Positions 23,901-34,012 of a DNA stretch of 64,000 nt are shown here, one piece after another (the stretch's first letter is position 1; the number at the start of each line of letters is the position of its first letter). Both the position numbers and the translations under genes were made by a program. This stretch comes from Sanderia malayensis. Taxonomy: Eukaryota > Cnidaria > Scyphozoa > Semaeostomeae > Pelagiidae. The stretch spans positions 744,001 to 808,000 of the forward strand of contig RQOL01000863.1 in the NCBI GenBank assembly GCA_013076295.1, written 5' to 3'. Below the pieces are notes generated by a model. That model did not search any database, was not told the origin of the DNA, and saw nothing but the letters and a program-made list of their open reading frames with translations.

Positions 23901-24716
23901 TCCGCAAAAGACCATCTTTTACCAGAAGACAGGAAGAAATTGGAGAGCATTCACAGATTGCTATCAGCTGCACAATTGAATCAATTACAGCGCAAGGCAC
24001 CTATGGAAGAGAATGGGCTGACAAGAATGCTAAAGCCGATGACAGGTTTGGGAAGGACGATGCACACGAATAATGCAAAGGAGGACGTTGCAGCGTACAA
24101 GAGTCAGATTGCCAAAGCATTGGACCAAATTGAGGACATGCAGAAAACGATGTCAACTCCCAATGCAGGAAACAGCCCTCAGCAACATGCCCAGAGGCGT
24201 AGATACAAAGAAACCATTCACGAAGCATTGAGAGAAATCAAAGGCATACGCAAGAATCTGATGGAAACTGGAACACCAAGAAAACTGCTCACAACGGCGC
24301 TGGCTGTGTCCAACTTGGCTAATTTATTAAAGCAAAGTAGCAGGCTGTTCAATAACATGAATGGCAACACACGGCAACAGTCTGCAGCGAGCCTAGCCCC
24401 TTTAAATGTAAAGCAAGACGCAGTTCGAGGTACCACTGCGCAGCCGGGTCAAATGGCCGCTGCTTCAATTGTCACCGGTGATCTGCTGACCCCAGGAGCC
24501 GGTGGCACACTTTTGAATCCAACAGGTGTTGCATTGCCTGTGATACACGAAGGCTCGCTGGCCGGCAGCGCATCAAGTAGCCCAGTTGCCTCTCTTGCAC
24601 GAGATAAGGCGAGGGGTCATGTTAGCAAATCTACCAATGATGTGTACGCGGAAATCGGTTCATCTGCAGTTGATACATTTGACTCCGGAGACGTGACGTC
24701 AGCTCAGCATCATTGA
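11939..24716 (+). CDS. Giant secreted low-complexity protein with duplicated Ala/Asn domain and silk-like tract (2,527 aa)
   Basis: There are nine coding exons: 11,939-11,981; 12,328-15,321; 16,205-16,369; 17,046-17,777; 18,113-18,466; 19,541-19,891; 20,416-20,537; 21,158-21,314; 22,051-24,716. All splice sites are GT-AG and phases match, totalling 7,584 bp. All introns are phase 1 except the one after exon 7 (phase 0). Exon 1 encodes a signal peptide (MKWQIVFFFAVLHV). Exon 2 (residues 15-1012) is charged, with many dibasic sites (VEKRTF, RRRS, RKRN), a Lys-rich block and one ACCTADQNAPCC cysteine motif near its end. Exon 4 is Ala-rich. Exons 5 and 6 are paralogous domains of about 117 aa. 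Exon 9 (1640-2527) starts with Gly-x-x triplets and Ala-rich silk-like repeats, then becomes acidic and Lys-rich. No known domain is recognised. I infer a structural matrix, capsule or silk-like protein, possibly proteolytically processed. Confidence 0.87.
15741..16185. repeat. 117-bp intronic tandem repeat, about 3.9 copies
   Basis: Copies start at gcatatcacc at 15,741, 15,858, 15,975 and 16,092, so the period is exactly 117 bp. It lies in intron 2 of the giant secreted-protein gene and reaches to within about 20 bp of the next exon. The period is a multiple of three, which is why a 168-codon frame runs through it on the minus strand. I do not regard that frame as coding. Confidence 0.9.
16492..16765. 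mobile_element. MITE, about 274 bp, inverted ends ACCGTAAGTCCTCGAATAAG
   Basis: The left end ACCGTAAGTCCTCGAATAAG is mirrored by cttattcgaggatttagggt on the right, with internal repeats of cgaataagccccc near the left end. It lies in intron 3 of the giant secreted-protein gene and has no coding capacity. The fragment at 6,455-6,545 has the same end. The superfamily is not determined. Confidence 0.72.
18113..19891 (+). other. Duplicated ~117-residue domain encoded by two neighbouring exons
   Basis: Exons 18,113-18,466 (354 bp) and 19,541-19,891 (351 bp) of the giant secreted-protein gene encode paralogous blocks with the same phase at both ends. The shared core is IFNNAE-AAV, then HYIADV, AKIA-NNAHAAELH, MANAI-SGN, V-AQAT and VGNA. 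The Ala/Asn-rich pattern and absence of Pro suggest a helical or coiled-coil repeat. I know no named family that matches. Confidence 0.85.
19052..19067. repeat. 16-base poly-G run in an intron
   Basis: A run of 16 consecutive G sits in intron 5 of the giant secreted-protein gene. Its length may be an assembly uncertainty. Confidence 0.8.
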
Positions 24717-24954
24717 GATCAAAGTGCAAAGTCAAGCTAAGGTGCTGGAACTGTACATATTGTAGTGCTTCGGATTAATGCTTGAAACGTTCAGGTAAAT
24801 TTTCAAGTTTTAGATAGGGCGTTTATTCGGAGCGTTCTGGTATTGCCAACAGCAGTGGTTACATTGCTTTGATGCAGACCTGTAAATTAGAACTTACTTA
24901 CAATTATATTCCTACATAGTGTACAAGTACAATAATGTACGTTAGACGCAGTAC

Positions 24955-24960
24955 AATAAA
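24955..24960 (+). terminator. Likely polyadenylation signal AATAAA
   Basis: The first clear AATAAA after the stop codon at 24,716 lies 239 bp downstream, a normal distance for a 3' untranslated region. Confidence 0.5.
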
Positions 24961-25205
24961 ACATTAACATAATTCCCTATGGGAATAAGAGCAATGATTA
25001 TTTAATTAAATTTGACCTATTGTGTTTAAAGAAAGTCTTTCGTTTATATTTATGGTAATGTTAACTTTGCCTCTTCATTGCCAATGAATTTTTTCAGTCG
25101 TGTTCACTTATATACATTATATAAGAATTATTTATATTAATATCTATTTTTACGACAATAATAGCTTGTTTAGCTATGTTGGTCTAGTGCTATCTTTGTG
25201 ACCAA

Positions 25206-25490
25206 CAATAGCGGACAAAAGTCTCTGGGACACATGAAAAATTTAGAGGAAAGTGTTATGTTTTTGAACACTTTGTTCCCTGTGAGCAGAATGCAACCCG
25301 CTATTCCTCCCAAACAAATGTTGTCTTGTGCAGCAATCTGTTCTTATCGTGGGGCCAAACGAATTTCGACCTCATTGAATACAACAGCTTCGAGATACAA
25401 CATTGCTTGGGGAAGGAGGGGAATGAGCTATGCGTGTATGAAAAATCCTTTCAAAAATCCAAGGTGTCCCAGGAATTTTGTCTCCTGTTG
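25206..25490. mobile_element. MITE, family with gggacaaaagtcc(c)agggacacc-type ends
   Basis: The left end caatagcggacaaaagtctc is mirrored by gtcccaggaattttgtctcctgttg on the right. The internal sequence matches the inverted copy at 31,999-32,272 (shared words such as cactttgttccctgtgagcagaatg). It has no coding capacity; the open frames here belong to the repeat. Confidence 0.72.
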
Positions 25491-25499
25491 AACTTGATA

Positions 25500-26480
25500 G
25501 GTTCCTGCAAATTAGGTGGCCTGGGAACTAATTGGGTGAGTTTGATTCGGCTTGGCTTGGCGTGGTATCGTTTGGATTTGAACGTGTGAGCAAAAGCCGG
25601 AAAGGTATCTGTCTATATTTTGATAACTTGATTATCTACTTTTACTTCAAATATTTCTGAACTAAATTATTTGAAGTACCAGAAGAGAGTTCAATTATTT
25701 TTAAATAAGACTGTAGATTCATCGCTTCACGATGACACTACTTCTTAGGCCTAATTAATGGCATACGATTTAGTCTTTCTTTTGCAATTTTTAGGAGCCA
25801 GATATTGACCAATTGACATGTGAACCTTATCAGGACGCAAGGCGGTGAAAGGTTAGTGTAAAATTACAGAATATAAATCTGTGTTACTAAGTGTATACAA
25901 TTGTTATTATGTGCAAACTGCAAACCTAGCCAAGACGCCATTTTGAACTAACTTTGCATTGAGATGTCTCATTGTTTGACTGAACTTTGACGACAAAGCA
26001 GAAAGGGGAGAACATCAACAGGCAAATGGTAGCAGGTTCGATTCCCGTCTCTGTCCTTTGTGTAATTTTCAACTAAAATTCTTCATTATTGCTGCTGCGT
26101 AGCGGAGCGTCTGCGCAGCGGCAATAATGAAGACCCTTTCTCGACATTGGATCTATAACAAAACAAGAACTGATAATTGATTCAGACAACAGTAGCGATG
26201 AATAAATCGTTATTGATTAAAAATAATTACACAATGATTATTTTTTGCATAAACATTAAATGTAGCTCATTGCAGTTAAATGAGAATAGAAAATTGTGTA
26301 TTTTTTTATGACAACCTTTGAAGAAAATGCAATAAACCTCCACCAAAAAATTCATTTTTAAGAATAATCCCCGGCAGCTTGTTTGAAGATGTGCCGTAGT
26401 TGCCATAACTTGTCATTGTTTGTTTCGTTTTCTGTGCTTGGCATTTATTTACTGGTTTAAAAGATTAATGCTTCATTTTT
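25500..26480. other. Intergenic, no gene seen
   Basis: AT-rich spacer. A tRNA B-box-like word (ggttcgattcccg, 26,034) is present, but no matching A-box or cloverleaf is visible, so I do not call a tRNA gene. Confidence 0.4.
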
Positions 26481-26487
26481 CTTCCAG

Positions 26488-26571
26488 AGCTTCCCAACGA
26501 GCTATGAAAATTTCAGTCTTGCTGGCACATTGTCGATCTAACAAAGCACGGATGATGCAAGCATATATATG
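26488..26571 (+). pseudogene. Exon-like duplicated segment, copy 1
   Basis: Flanked by a polypyrimidine acceptor (ttttcttccag) and a GTAAG donor. One frame reads SFPTSYENFS and stops soon after. Minus-strand copies at 43,861-43,942 and 46,061-46,151 keep the splice-site positions. It looks like an exon of an unknown gene carried in a duplicated block. Confidence 0.4.
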
Positions 26572-26789
26572 GTAAGTTTTTTTTACTTTGAGTTTACTGT
26601 AATGCTTTGGTAAACGCCGTTTTTTGTGTCTTAAATTTAATTGATTTCCCTTTGTTGTGCTATTATTGCAATTCGCTTGAACATAAGGTATGGTAGCACG
26701 GTGTTTATACTTTAATCAATGCGCAATATCAGAAATTAACTAAACAAAACGAATTCCGCATTTAAACATCAATTGCGAATTTTTCGTTC

Positions 26790-26950
26790 TTCTCTTTGAC
26801 TGGAACTTTTGCTGGCACAGCTTACTTGGAACAATTTGCTATTAACTGGCCCGTTGATCTATTCGCCACCCACCACCCTGCAATTCGTAAAAGCATTATA
26901 TAGAAAAAGGCCACCCCAAAGGTCTCGAGTTCAATTCCCCGTAATATCAT
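26790..26950 (+). repeat. SINE-like repeat with tRNA-type B box
   Basis: Contains ctggcacag...ttggaacaa, the ccacccaccaccctgcaatt core and the promoter-like GGTCTCGAGTTCAATTCCCC word close to its end. The same family appears at 27,120-27,745 and, inverted, at 35,570-36,560, 43,485-43,720 and 45,712-45,930. Confidence 0.65.
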
Positions 26951-27119
26951 AATATTTATTTTTTGATTTGATTGGATTGAATTAGTTTTTTGTTTTGCTT
27001 AACTCGTGAACATCAGGTATTACATTGTGTTTATATCTTAATCAATGGGGAAAGTCAGAAATTCAAGTGAAAAACTAGGCAAAACGAATTCCGAATTTAA
27101 ACACCAATTGCGAATATTT

Positions 27120-27745
27120 CGTTGTTCTCCTTGACTGGAACTCTTGCTGGCACAGATTACAGTACATCCTCGGTTATCCGAACCTCGACTATCCGAACCT
27201 CGATTATCCGAACGCCAAAAGTTTTTACAAAATCAGTTTTTTGCAAGCCAATTCTCGATCACCACATAAAATATCAGTTGTCTTTTTAAATATTCGCCCT
27301 TTATTAAAGTCAAATCCAATGGAAATATCAAATTAACACATCAGTTTTCATATTCGTGCCTACAATTACCGAAACCGCTGAAAAGAAATCGAACAGAAAT
27401 TTCAAAATCCACGAATCTTGATTAATTGTGATCGTCCCATCTTCCGTTTGAGCACCCCGTGACTATTCTGGGTGATAACAATAAACTTCATAGCAAGATT
27501 AGGAGGTAAAATTTTTGTCTTCGATTATCCGAATTTTTGGCGTATCCGAACGGCCGAGCAAAAAATTGAGTTCAACTTGTTCGGATAATCGAGGAAGTAC
27601 CTTGTAACAAGTGCCAGTGACTAACCCGTTGATCTATTCGCCACCCACCACCCTGCAATTCTTAGAAGCATTATATAGTAAACAGGCCACCCCAAAGGTC
27701 TCGAGTTCGACTCTCTCTAGTGTCTTATTATTTTTTTTATTCATC
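27120..27745 (+). repeat. SINE copy split by a MITE
   Basis: The left part (gactggaactcttgctggcacag) ends near 27,165 and the right part (acaagtgccagtgactaacccg) resumes near 27,607. An element of about 430 bp lies between them. The B-box-like word recurs at about 27,700. Confidence 0.7.
27170..27603. mobile_element. MITE inserted in a SINE (ctcg-ttatccgaac ends)
   Basis: The left end AGTACATCCTCGGTTATCCG is mirrored by cggataatcgaggaagtacc on the right, with extra copies of cgattatccgaa inside each end. The ends resemble pogo/Tigger-type non-autonomous elements. No coding capacity. Confidence 0.75.
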
Positions 27746-27749
27746 ATGG

Positions 27750-28675
27750 AAATATTTTTACTGACTTGTTTTCTTGAAGAAGAGAAAGAGATTGTTATTC
27801 CATTTTTCCTTCAAAGTCCTTAAATAAAGGGTGCGGAATTTTTGCAAAATTTTAATGCTCTTTATTCATTTTGGAACTGTCTCTCGAAAAATTATTAGCA
27901 CTAAATGAGCCATCATCGTTAGCTTGGAATTGTTTTTGTCTGCAATGGCCTTCGATCAATCTACTATCCGAATACTTTGTGATGATCGATCTCAATTTGC
28001 AGCTCTTCACTCTTACGAGGCAACGAAAAGCTTTTACAAGGCAATAAACACTTTAATTTCTACGAGGTAATAACTGAACACTGCCAGGTATTAAGCACTG
28101 CACCCTCTACCATGAACTAAATACAGTACCCTCTTTTCAGCAATTTGTCTTGGAGAGCTAAAATTTGTTTCAAGGTACTGGTGGTCCTAATTAGTTGGTT
28201 TCGACTACTTGTGGGCGATATTTTACTTGATTTCAAAAGTTACAATTTCTTGCCACGATGCTCTTAAGGTAGATACGTAAAGTAATTAGCTTGTTGCATA
28301 ATTTCTGCGACACTAACTTTGGCCTCATTTGACCCAGAGAGGTCAAACTTGCTTCAAAGTAATCGTGAAATCCTAATAAGCAGGTTTTGACTAATTCTGA
28401 GTTTTATCTGGTGCAGTTGGGACTACTTTGGGTTCCAAGCTTGATAATTTAAAAGTGGTGTGGTCATGTGGTACATTTTGTACAATCTGTGCAAATGTAG
28501 TGAGAACAACAAGATTTAAAAAAGGCAAGCTTTTCTTTTTATATGTATGAAAAATTAATGAAGAATGATTAAAAATATGCATGTGCGAGCATTAAGGTTA
28601 CCAAGTCAAAACCAAACTATCCTATAAAATATCAAGAAGTCACTAATTACAGAGAAAGTAAAAAATTGACTGTCT
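27750..28675. other. Intergenic, no gene seen
   Basis: AT-rich sequence downstream of the minus-strand gene that ends at 28,680. No supported feature. Confidence 0.4.
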
Positions 28676-28679
28676 CTTC

Positions 28680-30367
28680 TCAGAGAAATTCACAAAACTT
28701 TGAGTCATTGAAGGAATATTCGAACATATGTTCTTGATTGGGCAAAATCATCTGCGTTGTGAGGATATTATAAAATTTATCACCAAACTGCAGCCTTTCT
28801 TCTTGCCACTCTGAGGATGCCATATTTGTCAACTGCCACAAGTTGTAGGCAATCACATTGCCAGTATTGACACAGGCTGTGCTTTTCTCCATAAGCATCT
28901 CTTTGGCCACGGTCTTATTCACTATAATACTGGCTACAGTGTATTCCTCCATTTCTTCTGTTTGAATGTCGACGACTGGCAAGTCAATGGCAGATCTCAT
29001 TTCAAGAGAGACCCCCAGGGGGCATTTTGCACCCAAAGAGAGGCTTGCTGGTGAAAAGTGCCACAAGTGGGCAAAGAGACCATCTGCAAAATTAAAAGAA
29101 CAACGTTATTCATTTCAAATTTCAGTCTTCGTTTGTTTTATTTGAAATCGTTGAGAGCTTGGAATGTTATTATTAAAGTAAGTAGACCACAAAACATCAA
29201 ATAATTAGTGGCAGTTTACACTTTCCAGAGATAGAAAATAAACATGAAATATTTTAACGGCACTCACTGATTTTCTCGTTTTTTGCCTTGCAATATTGCT
29301 CTTCATCGAAATCCTCGTCGTCCAAACTTTCGATGCTTATATCTCCCAAACTATCTGTGTCATCATCATCATCATCATCATGAAATTCTTCATGAAGATC
29401 ATGATGATTATCATTGTTACACTCAGAAGAGCTCTCCAAACTGACGTCATCAGCAATGCTTTCATTGACAGTTGGCTGTTTTGGGATCTCAATTTCTGGT
29501 TCATCAACACCCCACCATTCATAATCTAAACACACATGAAAAAAACAAAATTTTTATTAAACGTGTTGGCTGCTTAAATAAGTCCATTGTTTCTTAGGGA
29601 ACTGATGAAATATGCAATTAATATCGTAATTTATATTTCAAACGCTGGCTAATTTATTTATGGTATTTATGAATGTATCCGAGGAGTTTGACCATCAATT
29701 GCTGTTTTGAATAGAAATTGTTACTTTTTGTTAAAAAAAGAAACCTTTGCGCTACAAAACTTTGACACACCAACCGATTTTAAAAGTAACAAATCTAAAA
29801 AGGATTAGCAGGCTTCGCAAATATATATAAGGAGGCTTTCATTCATAGCAATTGCTTTTGAAATATGTGCCCTAAAATTTTCTCGCAAGTTATTTACAAC
29901 CAAATTCCAAGATGTCTCGATGCTTTTTTAACGGGAGTGTATTACCTGGGCTTTGTTGATTTTCTTCAACTTTGGCAAAACTTTGATCCACTTCTTCATT
30001 TCTGTTTGATGAAAAAGCTAAAACAAACAAAATATAAACAATCCAAACATATAAGAAATCTGGAAACAAAGAATGGAAGTTTGAGATTAGGGAAGTTAAG
30101 TTATAAATGTGATCAATAATTTACTATACCTCTGTTTCTTGCTACGAAGTTTGAAATTTGACTGGCTTTTTTTGCAAACCATCTACTTGCTCTTGAACAC
30201 ATTCCTAGAGGTATCTAAAATAGAGTTTATTAATGAGAAGAATTAATAAACAATAACATGGAAGTACAGTTACATTTTTACTTCATATAAAGTTTTAAAT
30301 TCCTTCTTACCTCCTCTGGATTTTCTGTTGATGCTTCTGTTTCCCTGTTCGATGTTTGATTGCCCAT
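28680..30367 (-). CDS. Acidic 291-aa protein with N-myristoylation-type start, unknown family
   Basis: Five exons on the minus strand: 30,367-30,311; 30,214-30,130; 30,017-29,946; 29,525-29,268; 29,083-28,680. All are GT-AG with matching phases (0,1,1,1), totalling 876 bp. The start codon has a perfect GCCACCATGG context. The N-terminus MGNQTSN fits the N-myristoylation pattern (Gly2, small residue at position 6), with no signal peptide. Exon 2 is basic and aromatic. Exon 4 carries a strongly acidic stretch, including a run of seven Asp. The C-terminal 130 residues look folded (mixed hydrophobic and charged, two Cys) but match no domain I know. I infer a cytoplasmic, possibly membrane-tethered protein. 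The alternative is a gene carried by an old transposon, since repeats surround it, but I see no inverted ends bracketing it. Confidence 0.75.
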
Positions 30368-30784
30368 GGTGGCTAACAAACCCAAGTGAAACATTGTAAC
30401 AGATTACTATTTAACCCAATAGACTATTCTACTGTGCAAACACTATGAAAAAGGCACAAAATATGCAACAAATGTTGTATATAAGCAAAATCACGTATGA
30501 TAAAAAACAGCAGTTAACTCTAAGTGTATGAGAAAACAATTAAAATGTTTGGAAAATCAAGTTGTTTATATTGCAAGAATTGATCAAAATTAATTCAACG
30601 TCACAATGTTAGTTAATCAGCCAATCAGAAACGCTCAAAATGTTGGTTAATTAGTACACGTCACAATGTTAGTGAATCAACCAATCACAACAGTTCTTCT
30701 AACTAATGAAAAAGACGCAACAATCAGCTGGAGATTTGAACGAAATCTGATAACCAATTGAGGTCGCCGTTAACAATGAGTTTC

Positions 30785-31802
30785 TAGCCTGCGTGCAGCC
30801 TCAAAATCTTCAAACGTGAAGAGTAGAGTCTGCGCAACAATGAACGAAAGCTTGTACGAGCCTCGTGTTCATAAATTTTAATCCTCTTTATCTTCTGTTT
30901 GTCTATTGTTTAGTAGCCAATCAAATCTATCTGGCAACTTTCTGCCAGATGATTTGATTGGTCAAATGCAATTTCCATTGTCCTAATCGCCGTTCCACCG
31001 CGTGAAAATGGCAAAGCATCGCGCGGGTCGGGTTGTTTTGTTTGTATTCTCAAAATGGCGATCATAGCTGCGAAAAGGGAAAGCTGTTTCTTGAACGAAG
31101 AAAAAATTTGTGAAGCGTTGTCTTTTGTAAAATTGTGCTTTGGGTTACAATCCCAAGATTTATTTTTGGATAAAATAAGCAAAAATAGTATGCATGACAT
31201 TCTCAGAACAATATGTCCAACCTCTCAATTCACTGACAACGAATTTTGGAATGTAGGCCATATATCTCTTGGCTTTATTATTGACAAGGATTGTGAGTGT
31301 TGAAAAGACAGAGAATTGACCCAATCAAAAAAAGAATAACAGGAAAGACTACGTGACATTATATTATATTTGGTTCGCAATTCTAAAAACGTAACACTCT
31401 TCAAAAATAGTTTTTCTCTAAGGAAATTACTCTCCGTGCGATACATGTTACCTTCATTTCTTCATTCAGTTTGATTTCCGATTCCGACTTCACTTTTGAT
31501 GGGATTTTCCCCAAATTTTTTAAGCTACGTAAGCAACAAATTGGTGTTCAGAAAATCTGACTTAAATTATTAACCTTTAATTGTCAAACATATCAGTCCC
31601 GAGAGAAGAAATGAGGCAAGGATAAAATTCAGCAGGAGGAGAGTGACTTCGAGCGGTATTGAAAGCTTGTCGCTTTCACTCAGCGGATTTTCTATTTGAA
31701 AGTGAGGCAACTTTTCTGCTGACTCAGCTGTACGGCTTTTCGTTCATTGTTGCGCAGACTCTACTCTTCACGTTTGAAGATTTTGAGGCTGCACGCAGGC
31801 TA
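30785..31802. mobile_element. 1,018-bp non-autonomous DNA transposon with ~67-bp inverted ends and 8-bp target duplication
   Basis: The ends start TAGCCTGCGTGCAGCCTC and match in inverse over about 67 bp (30,785-30,851; 31,736-31,802). They are flanked by a perfect direct repeat TGAGTTTC (30,777-30,784; 31,803-31,810). An 8-bp duplication fits the hAT or P superfamilies. The interior has no transposase but carries an 82-codon frame. Confidence 0.9.
31055..31303 (+). CDS. 82-aa ORF inside the 8-bp-TSD element
   Basis: The ATG sits in good context (AAAATGG). The frame ends KDCEC-stop. A consensus donor (GATT/GTGAGTG) overlaps the last codons, so it may instead be the first exon of a longer product. 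The composition is protein-like, with five Cys and no signal peptide. I do not recognise it. It may be a remnant of the element's own gene or a captured host exon. Confidence 0.35.
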   Translation: MAIIAAKRESCFLNEEKICEALSFVKLCFGLQSQDLFLDKISKNSMHDILRTICPTSQFTDNEFWNVGHISLGFIIDKDCEC

Positions 31803-31998
31803 TGAGTTTCGTACAGGCTTTAAGAAATACAATAGCAAAACACAACACAATAGTATTTGTAAAAAAAACTACTGTTTTTTTTTCTAAATTTTGCCAATTT
31901 CGTTCTCCACCTGGGGTTTTGAGATTGAGTTTCACGTAGGGATGCAATAGTACAATACTGTGCAATAGTTCTTGTATAAGTATCCCTATCTTTATCTA

Positions 31999-32272
31999 CA
32001 ATGAGCGACAAAAAGTCCTGCTGCACTTCGGATTTGTGCAAGTTTACACGTATACTTCATTCACTTCCCCCCTAAAAACAATGTTGTCTGAAGAGGCGGT
32101 TATTTTAAATATTAAATATTCTTTTAGACCTATGATGAGAAGACTGGTGCACGACAACATTTGTTTGGGAATAGGGGGGGGTCGCATTCTGCTTACAGGG
32201 AACAAAGTGCTTAGAAACATAGCATTATCCAATGAAGTTTTCAGGTGTCCCTGGGACTTTTGTCCCCTATTG
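31999..32272. mobile_element. MITE, inverted relative of the 25,206-25,490 copy
   Basis: The right end reads ggtgtccctgggacttttgtcccctattg. The left end is a diverged inverse of it. The internal match to the first copy includes ctgcttacagggaacaaagtg. A minus-strand frame through it is repeat sequence. Confidence 0.7.
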
Positions 32273-32527
32273 TAGCTCCTCCATATTATCCTCTACCCGG
32301 GAATTAAACGTTATTATTGTTGAAAATTGGTCAGGTTCAGAACCAAAATCCTTACACTTTGATGTTAAATACAGCCTACGTAATCTTTTTTATCATTTTT
32401 TTCTAGAAATAAACCTTCTGATAAATTTTTTTCAAAGACAAATTTTTTTCAAATTTTTTTTTCAAATTTCTCTTGATTATCTTCTAAGTTTAATAAAACA
32501 CTTATCTACTATTATTTCATTCTTAGG

Positions 32528-32640
32528 AATGCCAATTGTGTTGAAAAGAACGATGGCGCTCATTAACGTTACCACTCCAATACTCGAGTTTGATGAAGGT
32601 TACCTTCCAGCCAAAACATCAACAAAAAAGAAAGAAGAAG
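32528..32640 (+). other. Isolated exon-like segment
   Basis: Between acceptor cattcttag (32,527) and donor GAAG/GTATAT (32,641) there is an open 37-codon stretch starting at an ATG (MPIVLKRTMALINVTTPILE), ending Lys/Glu-rich. No partner exons were found. The neighbouring hairpin starts directly at the donor. Confidence 0.3.
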
Positions 32641-33640
32641 GTATATCAAACCTGTTTTTATTTCTTCCTTTAGTACTGTTATTTAGTCCTCTTATTTCAT
32701 CTTTTCTTTCTCTATATTTCTCTAATTTTCTATAATCGTTTTTATTCATTTGTTTTCACTTTAATCCACCTTTCTTTTTTCTTTTCTAGTCTCTTTCAAT
32801 TTGCTTTTCTCATTTCCAATTAAATCTATTTTTCTTTGTATTCGTTTATTTTTGCTAATTCCCTTCTACTCTTTTATTATATTTCTCATTTTTTTAACTT
32901 TCCTTATATCTAGTCATTTGTATTTCTTTTCTCCTTTTTCTCTGGTATTCTTTCATTTCCTTTTGTCTACTTATCTTACATTACTGCTCTTATTTTCTAC
33001 TCTATTTTTCTGTATTTTTCTTGTTTTGAAACTGTCGTCTTATTAGTTATCGTTTCGTTTTTCTTGACACCATAATTCAATATAATTTGACAGTTTAATG
33101 TAATGTAATGTAATTTAAAGTAGTAACTAATAGTCTTATTGCACACTATTGGTTACTACTTTAAATTACATTAAATTAAACTTTAATTATACATTGAATT
33201 ATGGTATCAATAAGAACGGAAAGACAATTAATAGAACGAGAGTCACAAAATGAGAAAAATATATAAAAATGGAGTAGAAAATAATAACAGTAAAGTAAGA
33301 TAAGTAGATAAGTAGAAAATGAAAAAATACCAGAGAAAAGGGAGAAAAGAAATGCAAATGACTAGAAATAAGGAAAGTTAAGAAAATGAGAAATATATTA
33401 AAAGAGTAGAAGGGAATTGGCAAAAATGAACGAAAACAAAGAAAATTAGATTTAATTGGAAATGAGAAAAGCAAATTGAAAGAGGCTAGAAAAGAAAAAA
33501 GAAAGGTGGACTAAAGTGAAAACAAATGAATAAAAACGATAATAGAAAATTAGAGAAATATAGAGAAAGAAAAGATGAAATAAGAGGACTAAATAACAGC
33601 ACTAAAGGAAGAAATGGAAACAGGTTTCAAAAGAGTGGAA
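32641..33640. repeat. Long inverted repeat (arms about 480 bp)
   Basis: The left arm (about 32,641-33,110) and right arm (about 33,155-33,640) are mutual inverse complements over nearly their whole length, with a short AT-rich centre. An example is gcttttctcatttccaatta against taattggaaatgagaaaagc. Both arms are strongly strand-biased (T-rich, then A-rich). A transcript through it would form a hairpin of hundreds of base pairs. No terminal duplication was identified. Confidence 0.85.
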
Positions 33641-33679
33641 AAGAGAGGAGAGGAAGACAAGACGGGAAGACAAAGAGAG

Positions 33680-34012
33680 TCCCTCTCTCCATTGTCATTC
33701 GCCTTTATTTCCCCCCTCTACCTTCTCTCTCTCCCAACTCTTTCCCCCCTCTACCTTCTCTCTCTCCTTCCCTCTCCTCCCCTCTCACTTGCGCCCCTCT
33801 CTCTACTCTCCCACACTTCCGCTCTACTTCTCTCCCACCTCTCCCCCACGCTCTATCCTCCCGTTCCTTCCAACTCTTCTTTCAACTCTCCCTTCTCTTC
33901 ACACTTCCCCCACCTCTCAACTTCCCCTTCTTCCCCACATCCTCCTCCTCACCACTCTACCTTTCACCCATCCTTCCCTGTTCTAATTCTCACTTCTTCT
34001 CATCCCACCTTA
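33680..34012. repeat. Polypyrimidine (C/T) tract, about 330 bp
   Basis: Almost pure C/T on the plus strand, made of variants of ctctaccttctctctctccc. The overlapping open frames (Pro/Ser/Leu-rich) follow from composition and are not called as genes. Confidence 0.9.

Noticed and set aside
26010..26065. Possible tRNA gene (ggttcgattcccg)
   Set aside because: Only a B-box-like word; no A box, acceptor stem or anticodon arm could be built.
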